62,778 bases of DNA from Acanthaster planci (Eukaryota; Echinodermata; Asteroidea; Valvatida; Acanthasteridae), in assembly GCF_001949145.1 (NCBI RefSeq), contig NW_019091541.1, positions 1-62,778 on the forward strand, written 5' to 3'. Made by a program: the position numbers and the translations under genes. The notes below the pieces were generated by a model that saw only the letters and a program-made list of their open reading frames with translations, was not told the origin of the DNA and made no database searches. Shown here in pieces: positions 47,401 to 59,200 of this stretch (position 1 is its first letter; every line of letters starts with the position of its first letter).

Positions 47401-48525
47401 TGGAGGCGCTGGGAAGACCGGGGCATGGCGGCCCGACAGCGACACCGCGGGCCAGTGGATCCAGGTCGACCTGGGCCGGGAAGCTGTGGTGACCGGTGTC
47501 ATCGTCCAGGGTCGTTCCGCCCACGACGGCTCCGAGCAGCAGCAGTGGGTCACAGAGTACGCGGTGGAATACGCCAGCGAAGGGTATCCTACGCGTCAGA
47601 CGGTACAGGATGGCGAAGGCAATGTAGCGGTAAGTAGTATTTTAAGTAGTATTTTGTAAGTAGTCAGTTTTTTCTCCGTCTCAGACTTCACTTCGTTTTA
47701 TTTCACCCTTAGCCTATAAGTTCTCAACCCAATTACAGCGCTGTTTCAAAGGAACAACGAACTAAGTTCATCAGAGCATATGGAAGTGTTCCTGTTTAAT
47801 ATGAGCACTGTATTTTAGAGACAAAGCTTGAGACAGAAACGAACACCAGTGTTAGAAAACCGCTGTTTAGAATTGACGCAATCAAGGTGGGGAAACGAGT
47901 TTCATGCTCCTCTAATGGAAACGCCTCCCCCGCCTCTTTGGGAGGGTGCAGTCCCCCACTCATGTCATAGCCACGCAGTGCTTATGTAGGATGTTGTGTG
48001 TTGTCCTCATGTCTGTTGTTTTTTATTAATAATTTCTATTTAATTAAAAAATCGTTACGCCATCTTTGCCAAGAAACTTCTTCTAATTGCATCGTGTAAA
48101 AAGGAGGAAATAAAAGGAAAGGGAGACAGGAACAAAAACCAAACAAACAAAACTCGAACACAGCAATGAACAAGTACCCCCAAACAATATAAACAATATA
48201 ATTTCATATTCAGGAAAAGTCTGTCAAAGTTCGAACAACCAAACAATATAAACAATATAATTTCATATTCAGGAAAAGTCTGTCAAAGTTCAACAATATT
48301 CTTCCTACAGAAAATTCCACTTGGGATATATACTTGTTTTTCATTTAATCATGTAAATTTTTTTGTGCTTTCTTCAAGACGTTTCCTGGCAGCACCGATA
48401 GTGACTCCTCGATGACGTCACGCTTCTACGGAGCGATCCTGGCCAATGTTATCTGCATCAAGCCCACGTCGTGGTATTCAGGGGTGGCTTTGCGATTTGA
48501 ACTACTCGGCTGCTTACCTTCGTGA
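44415..48525 (+). CDS. Secreted discoidin (F5/8 type C) protein, frame broken in exon 3
   Basis: Exons: 44415-44457, 46170-46523, 47195-47629, 48379-48525, all GT-AG. Exon 1 encodes a hydrophobic start (MVVLLRLSTILAVLG) suited to a signal peptide. Exon 2 gives a Cys-containing region (CAFQIASAYKTCYIG, YHNPCGCSAVRLGG, HLDCPRR) of no known family to me. Exons 3-4 encode an F5/8C domain: CDTSLPLGL, SNSMFTASS, TAGQWIQVDLG, VTGVIVQGR, QWVTEYAVEY, then ANVICIKPTSWYSGVALRFELLGC ending with the domain's final Cys. An exact 37-bp tandem duplication (47345-47418) shifts the frame inside exon 3. Without one copy the exons sum to 314 codons in phase; with it they do not. Such domains bind phospholipid or sugar. 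The locus is either a pseudogene, a null allele or an assembly error. Confidence 0.8.
44570..44780 (+). repeat. Dispersed repeat, pair with 48640-48850
   Basis: Both stretches carry ATTCGT.AG.AAAA..GTGAT.CCATCCC, CCAAGG.GAAAA.CTCGA, TTGCA.TA.TTTGTG.AC and AAGTATTTGGC/AATACTTTGCTGGC in the same order. One is in intron 1 and one just after the last exon of the discoidin gene. Class unknown. Confidence 0.5.
47345..47418 (+). repeat. Exact 37-bp tandem duplication inside an exon
   Basis: 47345-47381 and 47382-47418 are identical. Since 37 is not a multiple of three, the downstream discoidin reading frame is shifted by one. Reading frame before the repeat continues in the sense of the domain only if one copy is removed. 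Confidence 0.95.
48182..48291 (+). repeat. 59-bp tandem duplication in intron 3
   Basis: The run beginning AAACAATATAAACAATATAA at 48182 recurs at 48241 and matches for 51 bases before diverging. It lies in the same gene as the exon duplication, about 800 bp downstream. Confidence 0.9.
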
Positions 48526-48639
48526 AGAGCCGATCGCATCGATACTTACAGAGCCTGAAGGGTCACTGCAGTGACTTCTAAAAATGCAGAACGTTTAAAA
48601 TGCACGTTTGCCTCTCAGTTAACATCATCTTTAATTGTT

Positions 48640-48850
48640 GATTCACCATTTTCGTGGGTATTTCGCAGCCTTTTTTCATGAGTATTTCCACATTCGTAAG
48701 CAAAAATGTGATGCCATCCCATCCCCAAGGGGAAAAACCTCGAGTTTGCATTAGTTTGTGCACACAGAAGATGTTGGGTTTTGTAAATACTTTGCTGGCC
48801 AGAATGTTCTTTTCGTGGGTTATCAATTATTGTGTAAATACGTAGAAGTA
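48640..48850 (+). repeat. Dispersed repeat, second copy of 44570-44780
   Basis: See the shared words listed for 44570-44780. This copy follows the stop codon of the discoidin gene by about 115 bp and may lie in its 3' UTR. Confidence 0.5.
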
Positions 48851-48890
48851 ATGCCAATGAGCAACTTTTCCTCAGAATTGTTATCATTGG

Positions 48891-48957
48891 GTACATTATT
48901 GGATCAGAATACTACATTAGTGAGTACATTCAGTGAGTACATTATTGGATCAGAATG
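48891..48957 (+). repeat. Short direct repeats of 20 bp
   Basis: GTACATTATTGGATCAGAAT occurs at 48891-48910 and exactly again at 48938-48957. GTGAGTACATT occurs twice between them. Confidence 0.9.
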
Positions 48958-50508
48958 ACATCATCAATAGCGCCCCTGAGTTGTCCAAGCAAGAATGGAC
49001 GTTAAAAAACTGTGCACTTTTCAAACATTTAACCATGGGAATGACTCGAGGGGGATGAGGATATATATCCCCCAACAATTTTGGGGGGTGGGTGGGATAT
49101 AGGCTATTTAATCATCCCACACTTTATCGTGAACAGCAATACCTGAAAGTTGACTGTGTAGAGTTTTGGGGATTTCCCAATGACTAAAATGTTTGCATTA
49201 TCACTAACAAGGGAAAGCATTTCTGATGTAAGATTCTGCATAAATTTGATGCACGTTACAGAAGTACATTTTTATCATGAGCATCGCCCAATATGTGTAT
49301 ATTGTGAAGCCCCCTCCTTCAAATTTTCATGGCCAGGCAAATCATCCTCCCACATTTCCCCATCTCCCAATTTCCAACACAGATTTACGCCACTGATTGA
49401 ACAAAGAGCTGTGTCAAATAGTTTTCATACACTGAAGAAGAGTTCCGGATGTATCCACGAAATATTCTCTGCGGCTTCCCTTCAAAATTGTCTCAAGCAT
49501 TCTTTGACATGGGCACGCCTACCTTGAGGACTATCTGAAAACAGTATTCATAGAAAAACGGCTTTGCCAGTATTCTAGTATATCAATAACGAATATTTAT
49601 TTCAAGGCACATTGCAATAAAATTTATCGAATAAGGAAAACAGAAGAAACATTGGGAATATATTTTTAGCGTCAACATACCATTTTACAAATACTTGTTA
49701 CACGAGATTCTAAAACAACTTTTTTGAACAAAATGCGGAATTGTTGAGGTTTGATCCATCATGTCTCTTAAGGTGTAGCGTGATTCTGAAATTGCCTGAG
49801 CACCCTTCTTTGCAGTCACCGATTTCGAAAACATTTTTTTTTTCGATCGGTTTTGTTCATGGCACGTTTGATAAAACTGTTCAATTCACTACATGCCATG
49901 GCATATCGCAAGCCTACAAAATAAATGTCAATCTAAGCGATCCGTTTCAAAAGTTTATGAACTTGCAAGTTTCCTTACTGGTGACCACTTGCTATTTTAG
50001 ACAAAATTATACCCATGGCTGTCTGCTAGCTTGATTTCTAAGTTCACAAAGACCAGACTCAGTGTATTCCAACTGACTAGACAACAGAAAACAATGTGGA
50101 TATAGCTACAACTACAATGCCCCCTTCAAATAAGTCGTCATGTTTTTGCATTGAATTGTAGAATACTTACCAATGTAACCGGCTCAACGTGTTGGCTACT
50201 TGGGCCTGGACTCATATGAGAGTCAAAGGGAAGGCAAGTCGTGCTTGCACAAGTAAGCGCCGGTGAACGCGCTGTTCATAAACTTTTCGGGCATGGCTAT
50301 AGTTTATTGTCATTTCCGAAATCGATGTAGCGTTAAACCATACTTACTGATACTTGCAATAAACTATTTTGTTTAGAATAGTATATTACAGTTCCCTGTC
50401 AGCATTATTTTTGGTGGAATCTCTTAAAGCCAGCTACATTGAAATTTCGTCTCTTTCACTGACCAAAAGTTCGGCACTTGCAACGAAGGCGCCAAGGGCA
50501 CTGCCCTT
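48958..50508. other. Intergenic between convergent genes
   Basis: 3' flanks of the plus-strand discoidin gene and the minus-strand GPCR meet here. A TTACGCCACTG word at about 49383-49393 resembles the right end of the hAT-type MITEs, but I find no partner end. Nothing coding. Confidence 0.4.
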
Positions 50509-53500
50509 TTAGGGCCTTCTTGTGTGTGTGGTTCGGGATGTGTTAGCAGCCTGCAGCCCCAATCCACTGCTCTCACCGTCCGGCCGGCCCTTGCAGCAGC
50601 GGCCGCAAGACGGAAGGTGTCGCCTGAAACCGGTCCCTGCCAGTGGGTACACGACTGGATTTAGCATGCTGTTCAGGTAGATGGTGAGCTTGGCGGTGGC
50701 CGCCCCGATCCGGTATCCGTTCGACCAGAAGTCAATCTGCGGGTGCCACACAATCAGCAGGATGAAGAGGTGCTCGCCAAACCAGCTCACGGCGAACATG
50801 ACGACCACGAGGATGATCGCGCAGAGGGTCGTCTGCATGCGGCGACCCCGCTGGCTCTGGTGAGATCCTGGAGCGAAGGCGCCCAGAGATGGCTGCTGCC
50901 GCAGGTGCAACCAGATCAGAATATAGCAGGCTGTCGCGATGGCAAGTGGGAGGACATACAGGACCACCACGGTGTAGGTGAAGAACATCTTAGGGCCGTA
51001 CTTCCAGGTGAAGATGATCGAACAGGTTATACCGAAGGAATTGACCGAGAAGATGGCCACTGGAAGGTGGAGAGCAAACGAGACTATAGAACAAAACAAA
51101 AAGCAGCAAAAGAAACGGCAAGCGTGGGTAAGAAAAGTCAGCTGCTACAAATCAACGAACCGAAAGTGTTGTTTTTAATTATGATTCACAAAATCTCACG
51201 TTGAACGGTACCCCTAAAGGGAATTTGATATGTTTATGTGTTTGTCATAATTATCTCGTGCACAGATGATTGAATGAAATACTGAATCTCCATACTGTTG
51301 TAATCCAAAGGTAAATTATTTCAATGACGTTTCAGATTATTTGGATTTTTAATATCTTGGATAAACGAGATAGTAAATCGTTCAGACGAAATAATAGGCT
51401 TACTTGGTCGTAAGTTATTCAAAAGACTTAATTTTTGTTTATGTTGGCATTGATACATTTCTGTAGGGAAGATGTATCTCTCTTTTTTTTTCTTAAAAAA
51501 AATGAAAACAACTTTTGAAGAAACTTATCTCTTAAAAACGCTTGAAAAAAGTTGAAAAATCTGTCTCGCAAAAACGAGGGAGAAATTATGCTCCACTTTA
51601 TGAGAAGGTATACTGATGGCACTACTGGGATTAAGTAAGCTCTCGTGTGCGCCATGTTTGCGATTCTTCTAATGTGGCGTCATTGTTATCCCCTGTTATA
51701 TCACTTTTCGTTTTTGTTGAGGATCTTCTGCGAAAACAGAACAATATTCGTAGCACTCACTGATCCAAATGCCGAGAATGGCCGCCATCATGGATCTCAA
51801 TCGCTTCCGACTGTTCAGTGAGCTCAGAGGATGGACCACCACTCGGTACCGGTCATATGACATGAGAGCCAGGGTCAGGCACGTGACCTGGGCCACAACC
51901 TACAAATTAAACACAACACTCTGGGCATGATGCACATACCCGCAACGGCTTCCAGCCTGTCCCAGTGTCCCTGCACAAACGTTGCGTAAAATATATGCTG
52001 GTAAATGTGCTTTGCCATTGTCATCCTATGTTTTGCACCCGCTGCAGTAAAATCGTGCTGATAAGCCTCAGGAAAGCACGCAGATTTATACCCTCCCCTT
52101 TTACCTCTATCAGTTGTCTCTGCGAAATGCTGTATACATTACTCCATGTTCAGATGCAATCATTGGTCTTGGGAAGGAGGTCCTCAGAAGGACCGAAGGA
52201 ATCGTGTGGGTCCTCACAGCCTAAACCAATTAAGTGTGTCAGATGTTTACACCATCCCAGACTCTTCACCTTCTTTTTTATGGAACCTGGTGAATTTCTG
52301 GTCTCTTTCGTTTCCCTTCCTTCAAAAAGTGTCCAAAAAACCCAAGCGTATAGTCCCTCTATTCAGAAAAGCCGTAAAAAGTACCATAAAAAATTTTCAA
52401 AGTTTTCAACCCCCCTGCAAAAAACAAAAGAAAGTTTGCCCCTTTCCCGAAAAGTTTATTCTGGATCTGTACTTTTTCACTTTATGCTATATTCAACCTG
52501 TTGTGCGCTAAGGTTCAAAAATGAAAGGAATATAGGGTGAATCTCTTCGCTTATAAAGGTGGCTGAAAGATTTTCGGAGCACTGAAATGCCAAATGCTTT
52601 AATATCGCAAAGGAAAATGACGGGCAGAGTATTAGCAGTTATTACCAGTCAACGTATCGTGTGGGGTTTTTGCTTATCAGCAACTGTCTGCCAACCTTTG
52701 CTGACCACATAAAATTGGCTACAAGCAGGTAGTATTTTCTAATAGGCCTAGACCCGCCTGAACTCTATGTTGAATCTAGCCCTTTCGGTACATGCAGTGT
52801 CAGTTAGTCGAGCGTGACGAGTTCGTTATAGCCTCGACCGTTATTGTTTCGAATTTCAACTGACCATATCGCTCATGTGTACTATTTGCATATTCGAGGT
52901 TTTCACTGCTCTCAAGGTCTTTTTGCTCAGAATAAAAAACACGATTTATGCACAAAGGTAGAATAATCAGCTGGCTCATTGAGGGTACAAGGATAACAAA
53001 TGGTTTGACGTCTTTAACATTGAACAAATTTGTCTTATTTGTTCAGTTTGTTTACTTTGGTTCTAGAGGGTTTTTGTTGTTGTTGTTGTTGTTGTTGTTT
53101 TGCTTCCTTATTTTTGTTCTTTTTTGCGTTTGCATTTTCCTCCCAGTTTGTCTGACATGGCTACATGGACCATACTGAAGCCTGATAAACATAAAATTCA
53201 CAGTGCGTCAGAAAACAATCTTCTCCAACAACTCCCAATGCTTAGAATGCATTTATAAACGGTTTAGACGCGATGGTAACGACGAGTCTTCGTATATAAA
53301 TTACAAATAGTCAAACCAACACAAGGGTAAAGTATTTGCGAATGCGTTTTTTTTTCGTTTTTCCCACTAATTTTTAATTCCTTTATGATAAAGGTTTCAA
53401 TGCATTTTTACCTGTATAAGAGACTGCAAGATTCTGCGTCCTCGTCTTCAGCCATGAATTCAAACATGTGGGAAGAATTTATTGCTAGGACTATTTCATA

Positions 53501-54303
53501 TTTCCGTTCAACTTTTTTCCATTTTACAGTTACACAAAGCAACGAAGTAGAATATGAATGCTGAACCGTTTTCTGTGGGCGTGGCAGAAGGTGTTCACGG
53601 GATTCTCTTAAACGTGGGGCCGGCTGTGTAGCACATTACTTGAGATTTAAAAAATTCGAAATCATCATAAAGGAAAAAAGATAGAAACAGAGAATGAAGA
53701 GGAAACATTAGTAGAGAAAAGGGCATCAAAGTCACCATGAAATATTAGGCAGCCACTGATGGGTGCTTTGCTACCCCTTCCCCTAAAAGGCTGCACTCTC
53801 TTTCTAGTAACTCCTGTGCATGGTTAGATAGCTTCCGTACAAGATGTTTCTGTGCAATGTTGTACCCGTAGGCTTCCCAATGATTTAAGCCTAGCTAAGG
53901 TTGATTCACTCACGTATCTGCTGTATTGAACCGTGGAGCAGCCCAACTGGACCGCGAAATAATACCCAAGCATCTCCAGCGAGGACGTAGAGGCGTGTAG
54001 CATCAGCAGAAGGAAGTCCGTGAGGGCCAGATTGGCGAAGAAGAAGTTGGTGACTTTGTGCATGTCGCGGTGACGGACGACGATGTACAGCACGACTCCG
54101 TTGAGCACCAGGCCGCAGCCGGTGACGGCCAGGAGCACGTAGGCCAGAACTGTCTGGTACAGGAGAGGGTCTTTGTACAAGTCGCCGCCCTCATTGCCGC
54201 CGCTGCCCAGGCCCTCAGTCATGTTGGCTGGAAGGGGTGTAAGTGTTCCCGGTGTTAAGGTGTGTTCAACCATAGGTTCAACATCATCCATGGTCATGTT
54301 CAC
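50509..54303 (-). CDS. Galanin/allatostatin-type peptide GPCR, 3 exons
   Basis: Exons on the minus strand: 54303-53914, 51899-51761 and 51083-50509, GT-AG, phases 0 and 1, total 367 aa. The N-terminus has two N-glycosylation sequons (N2, N27). TM1 contains N69. TM2 has LALTD (D96). C122 and C197 form the expected TM3-ECL2 disulphide. DRY is at 146-148 with VHPL after it. W175 is in TM4 and P222 in TM5. TM7 ends in NPVVY (318-322). The tail has clustered cysteines (336, 339, 340) suited to palmitoylation. The sequence style (SYDRY, VSWxxxHL in TM6, YLNSMLNP) is closest to galanin/allatostatin-A receptors, with kisspeptin receptors as the alternative. Oddity: TM6 has SWFGEH where the family has SWLPHH, so the TM6 proline is replaced by glycine (G279). 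The ligand is inferred to be an amidated peptide, not shown. Confidence 0.85.
51900..53913. other. GPCR intron 1, no other gene
   Basis: AT-rich intron of about 2 kb with a (TTG)n microsatellite at 53074-53100. No embedded exon or transposon is supported. Intron 2 (51084-51760) is likewise empty apart from A/T runs. Confidence 0.5.
53074..53100 (+). repeat. (TTG)n microsatellite
   Basis: About nine consecutive TTG units. Confidence 0.95.
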
Positions 54304-54699
54304 GTTTTGCGTGAGGTATTAACAATGTACAATGACGGCATGTTCACGAGTTCTTCAAACAAAAACAGTAAGGTCCAGAAGAATGCTACAGTCTCTCCCC
54401 TTGTGGATTTGTTTGATTTTTTATTTGCTTATTTAATTTTTTTGCTGGTTGTTTAGGTTGATATCAAGGCGCGTTTATTGTCGTGCTTCAGTGCTTTCCC
54501 ACTTAGTGATAACACGAGTAACAATCAGCCAAATAGTCAAGGCGATTGAAATAAAGAGAAACTTGAAAAGTTGAATCTGTGTCGGCTGGTGTTCCTGACA
54601 TATCAGACTAAATTCACTTTCATTAACACCGTTTCAAAGTTGTGCAGGTTTTTGATTTTTTTTTTCCAAATTAGTGCATTATTTGTTTTGTTTTTCTTT

Positions 54700-54965
54700 A
54701 TCCGTTTCGTTCACAGGCATTTAGTTTTCTGGCTTTGTATATTTTTTTTCTACAGAAACTCCCATTAAATCGTTTTTGCAGTTAGTTTCTAATCTAAGCG
54801 GGATATTCCTCTGCGCACGAGATTAAGTGGGAAAATCTGCTAGAAAACCCGAGAGAAAATGATTAAAATCGCACTGCTGTACGTTTTCAATGGCCCCTGC
54901 CGCCAAGGTTATTTCCACGCATGCGTGCATAATTATGAATTAAGATTTATTGCACAAATACCAGC
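54700..54965 (+). repeat. Dispersed repeat, second copy of 43340-43560
   Basis: Same ordered words as the copy at 43340-43560, with an extra insert of roughly 60 bp before the ATAATTATGAATT end. Confidence 0.6.
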
Positions 54966-55862
54966 CAGCTTGTGGTCCCTATATACAGGTAATATAGGGA
55001 CAGGCACCAGTGAGTCTTGCTGTACTCGTACTCCATATTTTTGGTGAAACTACGATGGAATGCATAGTGCATGAATGCGTCCGCACTATAATTATAGTAA
55101 AAGTCGAAACTCAAGGTCTGATACCTGGATGATCACAATAACTGTCAATAACTGTAGTATTGCTATAACTTACATTATTGCTATGCTATTAAATGTGAGA
55201 AAGGGGACATCCGTTCACTGGCCCCTTATTTGGCAAAATTATCTGTGACCAATTTGTTGTCAGACCACTGTCTTCCGCAATATTTTTAAACATGAAACCA
55301 AAAAATCTCCATTAAGTCTCCATAAGGTTGTCCATTGTTTGTTTATTTTTGGTTTCAAATTTTTGTCCATACCATAGGGGAAGTACTTCTCGATCCTCCC
55401 TCCTATATCCAATTTTAGACGCCTAGCTTAGTCTCTCTTTTTTCAGATTGGTGGAGTAGAAAGGGGAAGAAGGTTAGAGGTAACCCAATATGCATCCTCT
55501 ATAATGGGGTAAGTTGTAAACCTCGAGCCTTGTAAATTACCATCAAACAAATTATACCCAGATTTCTTTTTAATAAGGGCAACTTGTGAGAGGTACTTGC
55601 TGATCATTAAGGCCAGAATTTTCATCAGCGTTGGCTCGAATCGGGTGCTTCTGTTGTTTTCCTTCCTACATGCCATGTTGAGGCTGGAAATGTGGCCCTT
55701 AATGGAATTAATTATATTGAGCGAAGGGATGCTACATTTTAACGGCCATTCTGCTCAAGTTGTAAGAGATACTGATATTTTCACTCAGTTTCCACCGTGT
55801 GTAATGTGTAATTAAACTTAGAGACACCCTTTTATCATTTTGTTAAATCGACAAGGTTACTT

Positions 55863-56022
55863 GTTTTGTTGTTTTGTTTTAATGGCGCTTTCAGCAACTC
55901 GGGCTATTTACGCCAATAACTGTACGTTTATTCATACACTTTCTTAATCAGCATCACATTACAGAGTTACGAAGAAGGTCCAGTTTTAGAGGCAGGAGGA
56001 AACCGGAGTACCCGGAGAAAAC
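55863..56022 (-). mobile_element. 5'-truncated SINE with perfect 11-bp TSD
   Basis: Same family and orientation as the element at 2695-2980, close to it in sequence, but ending at GGTTTTCTCC and lacking the tRNA head. CAAGGTTACTT stands at 55852-55862 and again at 56023-56033. The A/CAA-rich tail lies next to the left duplication. These are the marks of target-primed reverse transcription, with truncation at the 5' side. Confidence 0.92.
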
Positions 56023-56103
56023 CAAGGTTACTTACGATGGCCCTTTTTTTTTATTGACTGTGACTTTTAGCGCCCTCTGTTGACTTCTTTTATTAGAAGA
56101 AAA

Positions 56104-56122
56104 ATATATATATATATATATT
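56104..56122. repeat. (AT)n microsatellite
   Basis: About nine TA units, 150 bp before the misato start codon. Confidence 0.9.
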
Positions 56123-56276
56123 AGTCTGGTACCATTCCTATTTTGGTTTCGGCAACTACTTGAGGTTTATGCGAACTGTGCCGATTGTTGACTGGTAACC
56201 ACACACATGTTGTAAGAAATTTTCACCCTGATGGAGGTGGAATCAACGTGAGATTTCCAGCCAGATTTTGGTTAAG

Positions 56277-59200
56277 ATGGCCGGCTGGGGAAGAGAGATT
56301 GTCACGTTGCAGTGTGGTCACTACTCCAACTTCGTTGGTACCCACGTGTGGAATATCCAGGTTGGTGTCAGTCGGGAAAAAATGGCTTTTATTTGTATCG
56401 TAACATATATGTACGATGGATTCATGTTTATTGCCTGCCTTCCCACATATGACACACATGCCCTAGGCCTACAACAGACGTCGTAGGGCCCATGCCTAAG
56501 CCGCCACAGCCCCGTATGCGAATGTAGGCCCAGCCTGTAGAGATCATAATAAAGCTGTAGGTGTCAGGCCTATTCCTATAGGGTCGTACCAATCAGCGTC
56601 AATACACCGTCAACACATTGATAGTAACGTCAACACACCGCCAACACTTACAAAATGCGTTGAAAACAGAAAAAAGACGTATCGAACTGTAATGTATACG
56701 CTTAGGAATAATTTCTATTTAATTTAATCGAGTTTACATTTTACTACATTTCAAGGGAGTTTTTTCACGCAAAAAAATTATCTTTGAGCAGCGCCGCTGT
56801 TCGCCGACGTCTTGCCTTCTCACGGCATTTGGACTGTACCATGGTTTACTGTATAAAGGTGACCCCCTGTAGCGTAATGGTATGATCCGTCTGATTGAGG
56901 CAACATGGCTACCGTCGCGGTTGTGCGGAGGGTGTTATTTTCAGGAAATAAAACGGCTTTTCCCCCCAAATGTCGCCTACTGTTGTCAGCCAAATTGTAT
57001 TTTAAGGCATTATATTGCTATCGAATTGCATTTCTGTTAACTTAGAACGTGATTTGGCTGTGTTGACGGTGTGTTGACGTTACTATCATGTGTTGACGCA
57101 TGTTGACATTGTGTTGACGTTAATTAGTACGTCCGTTCCTATACGCTGCGTCAATTTTGCACAAGAACAGGGTTCCATGATGTTCCATGATGGCATGTAA
57201 CACGCACGCGTTAACGAGATAACACGTGCGTGTAGGCATCCGTGTGGTTCCAAGTTGTTAATGCATAATGATGCAGTTTTATGTGCCCCACGTCACCTCT
57301 ACTCTAACATGTCTAGTTCTACTTACCAAGTGGAGCGTTAGTATTCCTCATTTTTGATTTTGGACAGGATCAGTCATAGCCCTACTCCATAGGCCTATAC
57401 GTGGTCTGTGCATTAGACTTGTTTATCGTAACAATTGGGAGTGCTAACAATGACTGTTTCATGGTAGAAAATGCAAGACCTTACTTGCTGCACATGCTTA
57501 CATTTATATGTTAATCCAAATTGAAATTTAAAAACAAAGAGTTTTTAAATGGTCACATTTTGTCTGTAATCTCAATTTCAGGAATCAACGTTTTTGTACG
57601 ATGAGAACCCAGCTGCTGTTACGTCCAAGGAAATCAACCATGATGTGTTGTACAGAGAAGGCCGAACTATGACAGTAAGTGGAACCCTAGGCAAAGGAAA
57701 ACCTACAGTAATTCCTGTTAAATACATGTACAACGTACACGTACGTGTATTTGAGTCAGGAAACTACTAGTACAGGCCTCGAATTTCATGATGGCTGTGA
57801 TGGCCATGGCCGTCGGTGCCCTCCTACATGTATTTGGCTGTGGTGCCTCCGAAAAGTGATCGTGTTTCACCGTCAAGATGGCAGTGCCCTTTTTTTCTCT
57901 TGGCCGTAGTGCCCTACACCTGCATATCGATTGCCCCTGTTCAGCAAGGTACATGGAAAGGGGCATACACATTGTTCCTTCATTGCTCACATTCGTCCTG
58001 AACACTGCGCCGCACCATCCAAATGCATGGCATGGATGGTGCAAATGCATGGCATACACACATAAAGCAGGGAGTACGTGCACTGTGTGTATGTGGAAAT
58101 ATCGTACACAGCCCGCCGCACACCGACCGCCCGGCCCGCTCCATGCACGTTGCACAATCTCAAGCATAGCACAGTACAGGCAACACCCGCTGGCCTATCC
58201 AATGATTTAACTTAACAGGGTATGCCCATGCCAAGTATTGTAATGTACCATGCAATAATATCAGTCTAGAACGAGTGCTCATCAACGTGTACGTATTATT
58301 GGTATATCGAAAGCTCCACGTTTTTCGTGCACACAGGACAATTGTATGGTTGGGGCAGTATTTTAAGTAGTGTTGTAGTGTTTGCAGTTTAGTGCTACGC
58401 ACCGCGCGCGATCTGAACTGTATATACACGACATTGGAACGGTCGATCGGAACTACCCTGATTAATTCTCACGTACGTACATTGTGTGCAAAATCACTGG
58501 CCTGGCCAGTTTTTGTGGTTCGCAAAATGCCGAAGAAAGAACGGCTGCAGTCAAAATAGGCCGAAGCCTTTCAACACTTGGCTGCTGGTTCAGCACTTGT
58601 TACGGACATGTTCAGGTACAATGCGTATCCTACTTTTGTTAGACCTGAATCATTTTCATGCGATATAAAAAACAACCGGGATGGCATTAATGCCCATAAC
58701 TTTGGTACATTGATGGCATTAATGCCCTCACGTTTGGCATTACTGCCCTTTATTTCAGCCAGTCTACCAATGGCAAATGGCAGTGCCCTGCTTGTATATC
58801 CAGTTTTACACACAAAGCCAGGTAATGCTCAATCAGTGTACAGGGCACACATGTACAATGGTAAGGCCAAAATGCATTAAAATCATCTTGAGCAAAATTT
58901 TAAATCCAAAATAATAAGAAAAGCATGAGTTTGTGCAGTTACATGTTGCTACGTGTGGACATCATGCATGTAGAACATGTACATGTACATTTATAGTTGC
59001 GTACATGATTGGGTTGTTTGTTTCTATGTTGATGCAACACAGAGATGTCTTCCATAAATGTGTGTTGACTGCATAACCAGCCATTCAGATCAGATTAATT
59101 CCCATCTCTTCAAAATGCCACAGAAGACACCAAAGGTTAAAACTCAGTTAGCAGTCAGCATGAGTTGGTAGAGTATACTGTGCATACTCGGCAGAGCCAA

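Larger units (their letters stand above)
54304..56276. other. Intergenic between divergent GPCR and misato genes
   Basis: Promoters of both genes must lie here, about 2 kb apart. I see no distinct core-promoter motif. Contents are a dispersed repeat (54700-54965), a truncated SINE (55863-56022) and an (AT)n run. Confidence 0.45.

Noticed and set aside
50743-51204. 153-codon plus-strand frame
   Set aside because: Shadow of the last GPCR exon, which has clear TM helices and NPxxY on the other strand.
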